A stretch of DNA of 12,043 nt from CALTSX01 sp051647685 (lineage in GTDB: Bacteria; Chlamydiota; Chlamydiia; Chlamydiales; CALTSX01): assembly GCA_051647685.1 (NCBI GenBank), contig JBOFEG010000040.1:1-12043 (forward strand), written 5' to 3'. Positions within the stretch are counted from its first letter, which is position 1. Every line of letters starts with the position of its first letter. A program made the translations under genes and the position numbers. Below the pieces are notes generated by a model that worked only from the letters and a program-made list of their open reading frames with translations, made no database searches and was not told the DNA's origin. Shown here in pieces: positions 1 to 5,969 of this stretch.

Positions 1-235
1 ATAATGTCAAATTATAATGCATACTTATCAGATATAATCTAATTAAAATAAATAATAATTAATATTTAAATTAATTTATTTATAATAACATGTAATTAAA
101 TTAATTTAATATGATAGTATAACTAATCTGAGCTTATAACTGACTTCTAGCACATGCTTATGCTAAATTTTAGTATGTATAAAAAATATTCATTCTCTAT
201 AATTCATTTGTCATAAAAATTGGAGGAAATCACAC
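1..235. other. AT-rich non-coding leader region upstream of the first gene
   Basis: No credible gene is visible on either strand here. Roughly the first 115 bases are almost pure A/T with runs of TTAATT and AAATTA. Composition becomes more mixed from about 120. The region must hold the promoter of the gene that starts at 236. Candidate -10-like hexamers lie around 164-182, for example TAAATT and TATAAA, but none has a convincing -35 partner, so no promoter is called. A clear Shine-Dalgarno GGAGG sits at 222-226, nine bases before the ATG. Confidence 0.6.
66..108. repeat. Two 13-bp near-palindromic direct repeats, 30 bp apart
   Basis: The 13-mer TTAAATTAATTTA occurs at 66-78 and again at 96-108, exactly 30 bp from start to start. 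Each copy contains the 12-bp palindrome TAAATTAATTTA. Three helical turns between the centres would suit a protein that binds on one DNA face. In sequence this AT-rich, chance repetition is a serious alternative, so a regulatory role is only suggested. Confidence 0.35.
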
Positions 236-589
236 ATGATGAATTTATCTATTTTAACAGCTGCAATTTCAGGTGCAGCTCTTGCGACAGTTTCTAGTGC
301 TAAAAAGCTATGCGTAGAAAGCAAAGTGGATGCTCTATTCCATTCAACAGTAAATGCCATACAATCTCATCGATATATATCGTTACTCGGAGCAACAGCA
401 GTTGGTGTATATTGTTGCCGAGGAAAAATATCAGGTCTTGTGACTAAAATAATAGAAGTAGCCGGTTGTTTATGTACAAAAACAATAGAATCACTAAGAA
501 GTGTAATGAATTTATTTAGACAAGGTTCTGCACCAACGGAACCTAAAACAAATAGCGAAGATTTACTACCCTATGATACTGTAGATTAG
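236..589 (+). CDS. Small hydrophobic, cysteine-containing protein of unknown function
   Basis: This 117-residue protein is not one I recognise. The start is well supported: GGAGG at 222-226 lies 9 bases before ATG 236, and the next codon is also ATG. Residues 3-22 are hydrophobic and small-residue rich and end in a possible AXA-like signal-peptidase site (S20-S21-A22), but the n-region has no basic residue. A second hydrophobic stretch covers residues about 48-61 and a third about 66-80. Five cysteines (26, 60, 61, 78, 80) include a CC pair and a CLC triplet. The tail from residue 97 is polar, proline-containing and acidic. It could be a small membrane or envelope protein. The paired hydrophobic segments weakly recall chlamydial Inc proteins, but the segments are short. 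It ends at a strong hairpin terminator and forms a single-gene unit. Confidence 0.7.
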   Translation: MMNLSILTAAISGAALATVSSAKKLCVESKVDALFHSTVNAIQSHRYISLLGATAVGVYCCRGKISGLVTKIIEVAGCLCTKTIESLRSVMNLFRQGSAPTEPKTNSEDLLPYDTVD

Positions 590-603
590 ATTCTTTTAAT
601 TTA

Positions 604-631
604 AAAAGAGGTGCGGTTACGCGCCTCTTTT
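604..631. terminator. Bidirectional intrinsic terminator between convergent genes
   Basis: A 12-bp stem (604-615 with 620-631), AAAAGAGGTGCG pairing with CGCGCCTCTTTT with a single G-U type pair, closes a GTTA loop. T-rich sequence follows on the plus side, and a run of five U follows on the minus side. It lies 15 bases after the stop at 587-589. It overlaps the UAA stop (630-632) of the minus-strand gene by two bases, so it can end transcription from both directions. Confidence 0.8.
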
Positions 632-2807
632 ATTTATATATTTTTGCTATCTTTTTTTTACATGATCTTTTGATCACTAAATTAATTTGGATATCTTTAT
701 TGATTTGCACATTCCATAACTTCTCCTCATCTTCTGATAAAGGCGTAACTTGATATGAAACTTTCCCATTAACTTCTCTTGCAATCATTTTTTTCCCATT
801 GGGGACAAAAATACGTTGATTTCCTTCTATCACGATGTCCTCTGCTATAAATAGAGAATTCCCTTCGAGTTCAATATAACAAAGTTCTTTGCGAGAAATT
901 GCATTTTTCCAGAAAGCATTGTTAGCAGAATATTCAATCCCTTGATTTTTTATTTGTACATTTTGAAATATACATTTCCCTACCTTAGAGGAAAAATGAA
1001 GTTTTCCTTTTTCCCAATGCCCCATAATATTTTTAGCTGTAATTATTAAGCTGCCTTCAATATTTACTTGATCCATAACTATATCAGCAATTTCCAATTG
1101 AAGTTCCGCGCCAGTAGAAAATGTTCCAGACTTTAATTTTTGTGCAATAATAGAATAGATTGGACCGAGTGCTGGGTGATATAAAAATAATCCTGGCAAA
1201 GTGGCAAAATTCTCGCTAATATTAAAGCCTAGGTTCCATTTACAGTGATTCTGTAATAATAGTAGATTATTGTATAATAGATCTCGAAATCCCCCTTCTA
1301 TTGTTTCTAAACTATCATTTGATACTTGTTGGTATCTCTTAACTGCTGATATAGTTTTTTTTCTATCATGTAAGGTCAAATAAGTTGTATTACTATCGGC
1401 AATGACAGGAGCATCACTAATGTGTTGCATGGTAGACTCTAAGCGAGCAATCTCTTCAGTAACTAAATTTTTTCCTGGGATAAAGTGTATATCTTCCTTA
1501 AAATTAACAATGAAATTTGGATAAGGCATTTGACGAACTGCTTGTTGCAAAATGGCGATATCCGCAAAGATGATATTCGTATTGGATGGAAAAGAAGAGT
1601 AGATGCTTTTGGGATCTACAGCTACATCAGACATATGGTATTTTTTAAAATCACAATATTCTACACAACTCAAAAAACTCTTCTTTTGCTGTGGTTTATA
1701 TTTGATTACATTCACACCTTCTTGCGTTTTAATTTGTCGCAGACAAGAAGCAAAACCAAAGGAGGAATCCTTGCATGCACCTATCCCAGTAAAAGCCAAG
1801 ATTCCATAGTCACATCCGGCAATAGGATTGTTAATCTGCCGAATTAATACTTTCTTCCTACCCATTTTTTGTAACCAAGTAAGCCCACCTGAGTCTAGTG
1901 CCAGTTTCCATATAGCTCCATGTCCTCCTGGTTTACATAAAAAAGTATTCTGGTCTTTCAAACACCAATAACCATATTTAGTAAATGTCGGGACTAAAGG
2001 TTGTGATAAGAAAAATATGGTTTTTGAATTTCTGCCAAAAAACTGATTCTCTTTACAGATATTGAAAATCTGAGAGTGATTATCTTCTTCTGAAGTCATT
2101 AATATAATAGGTGTAACGAGTTGTTTACCCGTTATAAGATAATGTAGGTATTCTCTGGCTTGGAGATCGCGAATTAACCCTTCTAGTAAAGTTCTTCCTA
2201 AAAAAGGAACCATTGCAGTAGGGACAGACTGCTCACTCGGAGCGCTACTACATTTAAATCTATCTCCAACGCCACCTATCGGATATATTTCAGCAAATAT
2301 ATTTTGTTGTATAACTCCTTGAATTATATACGAGCTAACTTCTGGGGAGCATTCTGAGATATCAATTCCTTGTGGTGGAAGCAATTCATCTGTGGGATTA
2401 CAATATTCATTTAATAATACTTCAATAGTGGTTATTTGATATCCCAGTATACCGCCTATTATAGAATAAAATTTGTTCAAATCACGCAATATAGGTAGGA
2501 CGTTTTGCAATTTCTCTGTCTCTATCTTGTCGCAATTAACTTCTGGGAAAAGATGTGCTGCTTGGCCTATAGAAACAAAATGCAAAAAAAGCATTTGATC
2601 TTGTGTCGATAAAGCTTTTATTTTTTTTTTCAAATTTTTTTGTTTTGAAAAAAACATCTTTACGACAGTTATAGAATGTAAAAAAGAAATTCTCTCTTCT
2701 TCCCTAAGAATTTTATTCAATTGTTGTAAAAGATAAACAAGTTTTTTATATTCTTTTTTGAGCGAAATCGCTCTGTGTGTCTGATCACCGATCATATTTT
2801 CTTGCAT
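630..2807 (-). CDS. UDP-sugar (UTP-glucose-1-phosphate) pyrophosphorylase-like protein, plastid UGP3-like
   Basis: A 725-residue protein whose middle third resembles UDPGP-family nucleotidyltransferases, which make UDP-sugars from UTP and sugar-1-phosphate. Visible landmarks are a glycine-rich nucleotide loop PIGGVGDRF (177-184), MVPFLGRTLLEGLIRDLQ (199-216), KPGGHGAIW (292-300, cf. the PPGHGD loop), IRQINNP (322-328, cf. the QNVDN motif), VEYCDF (382-387) and SNTNIIFADI (408-417). The RTLLEGLIRDLQARE stretch recalls chloroplast UGP3, which supplies UDP-glucose for sulfolipid, rather than cytosolic UGPase. Residues 1-110 are helical and lysine-rich, with an A10 tract over the lysines near residue 60. 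Residues from about 560 alternate short beta strands like a beta-helix. The start ATG has AAGG five bases upstream. The gene is divergent from the SWIB gene. Family assignment is fairly sure; substrate and activity are inferred. Confidence 0.72.
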   Translation of the reverse strand: MQENMIGDQTHRAISLKKEYKKLVYLLQQLNKILREEERISFLHSITVVKMFFSKQKNLKKKIKALSTQDQMLFLHFVSIGQAAHLFPEVNCDKIETEKLQNVLPILRDLNKFYSIIGGILGYQITTIEVLLNEYCNPTDELLPPQGIDISECSPEVSSYIIQGVIQQNIFAEIYPIGGVGDRFKCSSAPSEQSVPTAMVPFLGRTLLEGLIRDLQAREYLHYLITGKQLVTPIILMTSEEDNHSQIFNICKENQFFGRNSKTIFFLSQPLVPTFTKYGYWCLKDQNTFLCKPGGHGAIWKLALDSGGLTWLQKMGRKKVLIRQINNPIAGCDYGILAFTGIGACKDSSFGFASCLRQIKTQEGVNVIKYKPQQKKSFLSCVEYCDFKKYHMSDVAVDPKSIYSSFPSNTNIIFADIAILQQAVRQMPYPNFIVNFKEDIHFIPGKNLVTEEIARLESTMQHISDAPVIADSNTTYLTLHDRKKTISAVKRYQQVSNDSLETIEGGFRDLLYNNLLLLQNHCKWNLGFNISENFATLPGLFLYHPALGPIYSIIAQKLKSGTFSTGAELQLEIADIVMDQVNIEGSLIITAKNIMGHWEKGKLHFSSKVGKCIFQNVQIKNQGIEYSANNAFWKNAISRKELCYIELEGNSLFIAEDIVIEGNQRIFVPNGKKMIAREVNGKVSYQVTPLSEDEEKLWNVQINKDIQINLVIKRSCKKKIAKIYK

Positions 2808-2905
2808 AAAACCTTAGTCAAAATATACCGAAAATAGTAAAAAAAGAAAAAAACGTATAGTAATAACGGATTTTTTTTGACTAATATTCTCTCCCAAGAT
2901 ACAAG

Positions 2906-2933
2906 TTGTCACAAGGAAGTAATAATATACAAT
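2906..2933 (+). promoter_or_regulatory. Probable sigma-70-type promoter of the SWIB gene
   Basis: TTGTCA (2906-2911) and TACAAT (2928-2933) each match the -35 and -10 consensus at five of six bases and are separated by 16 bp. Transcription would start near 2940 and leave a leader of about 60 bases before the ATG at 3003. A second TTGACT at 2877-2882 could pair with TACAAG at 2900 but is weaker. The assignment rests on consensus matching only. Confidence 0.5.
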
Positions 2934-3002
2934 CATTTTCTATCATAAAAGTGGCGATAAAAACACCGTGGTAGAAGCATTAAGGAAGGAGTAAAAACTA
3001 AA

Positions 3003-3263
3003 ATGGCAAAGAGAAAATCCAATGCAAGCTTTATGAAACCTTTAAAATTAACTCCAGCTTTATCTGCAGTTGTTGGTAAAGGTCCAATGCCTCGTACAGA
3101 AGTAACTAAAAAGTTATGGGCGTACATCAAAAGACACAAATGTCAGGATCCAAAAAATCTAAGAAACATTGTACCCGATGAGAAGTTAAGAGAAGTCTTT
3201 GGCTCTTCTAGGGCTATTAACATGTTTGAGATGACAAAAAAAGTCAGTAAGCATCTCTCTTAA
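3003..3263 (+). CDS. SWIB/MDM2-domain protein
   Basis: An 86-residue protein that is essentially one SWIB domain. After a short basic N-terminus, residues 12-84 run FMKPLKLTPALSAVVGKG, then a helix with LWAYIKRH (about 37-44), then NIVPDEKLREVFGS (about 56-69), and a terminal helix with INMFEMTKKVSKHL. This is the typical pattern of the fold first seen in SWI/SNF complex subunits and MDM2. Chlamydiae are among the few bacteria with free-standing SWIB proteins, and one is also fused to their topoisomerase I; a role in chromatin or nucleoid condensation has been proposed. AAGGAG at 2986-2991 precedes the ATG by 11 bases. The gene has its own promoter and terminator, so it is monocistronic. Confidence 0.93.
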   Translation: MAKRKSNASFMKPLKLTPALSAVVGKGPMPRTEVTKKLWAYIKRHKCQDPKNLRNIVPDEKLREVFGSSRAINMFEMTKKVSKHLS

Positions 3264-3272
3264 TTCTTTTAT

Positions 3273-3312
3273 AAGGAGTAATGAGTCATTCCTTACTCCT
3301 TAAATTCTTTTT
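3273..3312 (+). terminator. Intrinsic terminator after the SWIB gene
   Basis: AAGGAGTAA (3273-3281) pairs perfectly with TTACTCCTT (3293-3301) around an 11-base loop, followed by AAATTC and a short T run (3308-3312). It begins 10 bases after the SWIB stop. The U tract is offset by six bases, so it may be less efficient than a classic hairpin. Confidence 0.65.
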
Positions 3313-3363
3313 GTTTAGAATGGACTACTTCATTTTATTTATGCTTTCTACTATTCTTTCTCT

Positions 3364-4182
3364 ATGTTATTTAGCTACAAATTACTTATCGCTTACGATG
3401 GAACGAATTATTGCGGATGGCAAAAGCAAAAAAATGGCACTACTATTCAGGGTATCCTAGAGAGTGCTCTTGCAACCATCTATAAAGAACCCATAAGTTT
3501 AACAGGAGCTAGTCGTACAGATTCTGGAGTCCATGCTTTAGGACAAGTAGCTCATTTTACAAGTTCTATATTTATTGATACGAGAAAAATTCAAAAACAA
3601 ATTAATGGAATTATTCCAAAAGATATCCGTATCTTAGATTGTTCGAGAGTCCCCCCTTCTTTTCATGCGCGATATTTAGCAAAAAAAAAAATATATCACT
3701 ATACGATAAATACAGCACCTGTCCCAAGTCCTATGATTCGATTATATAATTATTGCATTCCAGATTCTTTAGATATTTTCCTGCTAAACGAGGCTGCAAA
3801 ATATTTTGTAGGAGAGATGGATTTTCTGGCCTTTGCAAACAGTAGGGGTAGAAATACAAATATATCTAATTCTGTTCGGGTTATTTACTCTATTGATATA
3901 ACTGTAGTAGAAACTCAAATTATTATAAAATTCTTGGGAAATGGTTTTCTATACAAAATGATTCGAAATATAGTTGGCACATTGATTGCTGTGGCACGAA
4001 AGAATCTTTCGCTAGATGATATCCCCTTATTATTAAAAAAAAGAGATCGAACTCTAATTCCAACTCTAGCGCCTGCACTTGGGCTTTGCCTTATGCAAAT
4101 AGAATATGATGTAAATGAAACCTTGTCCTTTAAAGGTAGTTCTAGGTATTATTCTCTTGATGCCGATGTGGCGAAACGGTAG
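3364..4182 (+). CDS. truA: tRNA pseudouridine(38-40) synthase TruA
   Basis: A 272-residue protein that isomerises uridines 38-40 in the anticodon stem-loop of many tRNAs. The N-terminus YKLLIAYDGTNYCGWQ (5-20) is the family signature. The catalytic aspartate is D53 in GASRTDSGVHALGQVAHF (48-65). NGIIPKDIRI, FHARYLAKKK and the C-terminal block FLGNGFLYKMIRNIVGTL are also typical of TruA. No strong Shine-Dalgarno precedes ATG 3364, but the protein begins where the family does. An A11 tract at 3681-3691 encodes the lysines of LAKKKIY and is a slippage-prone spot. The last 21 bases, including the TAG stop, lie within the following tRNA-Leu gene, so the final residues ADVAKR are written in tRNA sequence. 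The HAD phosphatase follows. Confidence 0.96.
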   Translation: MLFSYKLLIAYDGTNYCGWQKQKNGTTIQGILESALATIYKEPISLTGASRTDSGVHALGQVAHFTSSIFIDTRKIQKQINGIIPKDIRILDCSRVPPSFHARYLAKKKIYHYTINTAPVPSPMIRLYNYCIPDSLDIFLLNEAAKYFVGEMDFLAFANSRGRNTNISNSVRVIYSIDITVVETQIIIKFLGNGFLYKMIRNIVGTLIAVARKNLSLDDIPLLLKKRDRTLIPTLAPALGLCLMQIEYDVNETLSFKGSSRYYSLDADVAKR

Positions 4183-4246
4183 ACGCGGTAGACTCAAAAT
4201 CTACTTTTAGGTAACTAAGGTGCTGGTTCGAATCCGGTCATCGGCA
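4162..4246 (+). tRNA. tRNA-Leu(CAA)
   Basis: An 85-base class II tRNA. Acceptor GCCGATG (4162-4168) pairs with CATCGGC (4239-4245), with discriminator A at 4246. Anticodon stem GTAGA/TCTAC encloses CTCAAAA, giving anticodon CAA, which reads UUG. A long variable arm and the TTCGAAT T-loop are present. CCA is not encoded. The 5' end overlaps the end of truA by 21 bp in the same orientation, so the tRNA is probably processed from a truA-containing transcript unless a promoter lies inside truA. Confidence 0.96.
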
Positions 4247-4259
4247 ATAGGTAAATATT

Positions 4260-4952
4260 ATGCTTACAGATTATTTCTATAAAAACTCTCTCCTCTTATT
4301 TGACTTTGATGGTTTGCTTGTCAATACAGAATTACTGCACTATCGCTGTTATCAGATCGCTTTGCAACAACGTGGCTATGCCTTTCCTTGGGATTTTCCT
4401 ACTTATTCTCAATTTGCCCATGGAAGTAATACGCTAGGCGAAAAGGTTTACGATGCCTGCCCAGGTTTAATGCAAGAATACCCTTCTTGGGAGACTATCA
4501 GATCTTTCAAGCAAGAAATTTATCAATCTTTATTACAAATAGAATCTATATCTTTAATGCCAGGCGTGGACAAACTCCTGCAATATTTAAATGAAAATTG
4601 TAGATCTTATGGAGTAGTGACTAATGCAACAGAACTCCAGGTAGCTGCCATTCGCGATCAACATCAGATTTTGCAGCAAGTTCCATTCTGGATAACACGA
4701 GATAATGTTAAACATCCAAAACCTGCCCCAGATTGTTATTTACTGGCTAAGCAATTGTATGGAAAGTCGCATGATAATTTCTTAGGCTTCGAAGATACTC
4801 TCAAAGGAGTTTCCGCTTTGCACAGTGCAAATATTCCAGCGGTTCTTATTTGCGATGATAATCACCCACAATTACAATCATTAGATCCTTCATCTAATTG
4901 TATGCATTTTAGAGATTTTAACGAGTTTTTTGAACATATTGCCTTGATATAA
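4260..4952 (+). CDS. HAD-superfamily phosphatase (phosphoglycolate phosphatase / beta-phosphoglucomutase-like)
   Basis: A 230-residue haloacid dehalogenase-type hydrolase. All four motifs are visible: DFDGLLV with nucleophile D15 and general acid D17, VVTNAT (119-124), K154 in KHPKPAPD (151-158), and GFEDT (176-180) for magnesium. The cap inserted between motifs I and II is helical (about 22-95), as in subclass I enzymes. These remove phosphate from small phosphorylated metabolites or act as mutases; the substrate cannot be read from sequence. The ATG is only 13 bases after the tRNA-Leu and has no good Shine-Dalgarno, so translation probably depends on tRNA processing or on weak initiation. 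Its stop directly abuts the stop of the convergent lipoprotein gene, with no visible terminator. The truA-gph order recalls Chlamydia. Confidence 0.9.
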   Translation: MLTDYFYKNSLLLFDFDGLLVNTELLHYRCYQIALQQRGYAFPWDFPTYSQFAHGSNTLGEKVYDACPGLMQEYPSWETIRSFKQEIYQSLLQIESISLMPGVDKLLQYLNENCRSYGVVTNATELQVAAIRDQHQILQQVPFWITRDNVKHPKPAPDCYLLAKQLYGKSHDNFLGFEDTLKGVSALHSANIPAVLICDDNHPQLQSLDPSSNCMHFRDFNEFFEHIALI

Positions 4953-5165
4953 TTATTTCTCCCATGGATACAATTCCCTTGTCCTTGCTTCTAAAGGGGG
5001 AATTTTATAATTTTCTTCTCGGGAAAAGCGACCTATCCTTTCTTTTTTCTCGTAATAGTAACTGAGTTTATTCCGACGAAATTTCTTTTGATTTGAACAA
5101 CTAAATAGACTAATAACCATTGCTATCCAAATCCAGAACAATTGCTTTTCTATAAAAATATTCAT
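4953..5165 (-). CDS. Small putative lipoprotein of unknown function
   Basis: A 70-residue protein, last in the minus-strand cluster. The N-terminus has K7, a hydrophobic stretch (9-20) and a lipobox-like LFSC with C23 as the possible lipidation site, followed by a polar Ser-Asn-Gln. The mature part is about 48 residues, very basic and rich in Lys, Arg, Glu and Tyr, and ends in LYPWEK. The start is well placed: GGAG lies about nine bases upstream, inside the end of the RDD gene, and only 3 bases separate the two genes. This points to co-translation and perhaps a shared job in the envelope. The stop touches the stop of the HAD gene. I recognise no family. The lipoprotein reading is moderate, since F at -2 is not ideal. 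Confidence 0.7.
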   Translation of the reverse strand: MNIFIEKQLFWIWIAMVISLFSCSNQKKFRRNKLSYYYEKKERIGRFSREENYKIPPLEARTRELYPWEK

Positions 5166-5168
5166 GTA

Positions 5169-5960
5169 TTATCTCCAAATTGGCTCTCCCTCCCTCATAG
5201 CAAAGATTCTTACTACTTGTAATATTAGAATAAAAAAAGTAATAAAAAAAAATATAATAACAATAAAAATTCGTAAAATTCCTATTCTATTATACCGAAT
5301 ACTAAGACGATTATTTTTGTCCCAAACAGTAGTTTTTGTATGAGTCAATTTTATTTTTGCAATAATCAATGCAATAATCTGAATAATAGGAATCCCACAA
5401 CCCATTCCAAAAAACCATACAGTAATACTTCTGCTACATGCTTGCTTAAAGGTAAGGTATTTTACTTTACCTCTGTTATTGCAAACTTTAAGTCTTAATA
5501 TCCATTTTCCAGGAGTTGTACCTATAGTCCACAATAAAATAGCCTCAATAGGCATCCAAAGCAAAGGAATAAGGGCTATAGTAAAAAAAGGAAAAAATAT
5601 TAAAGAAACATACATGTAATATCTATTAAAAATAGCTCCATATACTATTCCTAAACAATTATAATCTATCATCCGAGCCCAAAATCGCACCCAAGGCCTG
5701 ATTTTAAACTGATTAGATCTTTTTGCTACATGGATATACTCCGAATAAGGTTTTGAATAAGATAGATCTGCACCGAGTAACATTTCCTCATATAAAATTT
5801 GATTGTAAGGCAGCCAAGCCTGAAGTCTAGTAGACCAAACTTGCGTTGTATCGGTAATTTGACCTTTACGCCTCTTAAGCTGTAACTCCTGTAGGGTAAA
5901 TGATTTCTTCTTCGAGTTCTTAGTTCGCAATAAAAATCTGTGCTGTCTAAGATCCTTCAT
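5169..5960 (-). CDS. GYF_2-RDD fusion membrane protein
   Basis: A 263-residue inner-membrane protein. Residues about 20-57 resemble a GYF_2 domain, with a leucine-rich helix, a KGQI turn and tryptophans W42 and W49 in VWSTRLQAWLPYNQI. An RDD domain follows: RFWARMIDY (92-100) with the naming R96 and D99, hydrophobic segments at about 101-113 and 117-145, GTTPGKWILRLKV (147-159), a helix at about 181-202, and WDK (213-215). An extra hydrophobic helix (about 229-252) precedes a short cytoplasmic-type tail. RDD proteins are poorly characterised; transport has been proposed for some, and GYF-type domains usually bind proline-rich or partner peptides. It starts 9 bases after the DUF115 copy A stop and ends 3 bases before the lipoprotein start, so it is part of the operon. 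Transported substrate unknown. Confidence 0.85.
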   Translation of the reverse strand: MKDLRQHRFLLRTKNSKKKSFTLQELQLKRRKGQITDTTQVWSTRLQAWLPYNQILYEEMLLGADLSYSKPYSEYIHVAKRSNQFKIRPWVRFWARMIDYNCLGIVYGAIFNRYYMYVSLIFFPFFTIALIPLLWMPIEAILLWTIGTTPGKWILRLKVCNNRGKVKYLTFKQACSRSITVWFFGMGCGIPIIQIIALIIAKIKLTHTKTTVWDKNNRLSIRYNRIGILRIFIVIIFFFITFFILILQVVRIFAMREGEPIWR

Positions 5961-5969
5961 GTCTTATTG

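Noticed and set aside
1485..1847. Plus-strand ORFs of 120 and 68 codons inside the 630-2807 gene
   Set aside because: They lie entirely opposite a well-supported minus-strand gene, have no ribosome binding site and no recognisable protein pattern.
2933..3139. Minus-strand ORF over the SWIB gene
   Set aside because: It is antisense to a clear SWIB domain and its promoter region, with no independent support.
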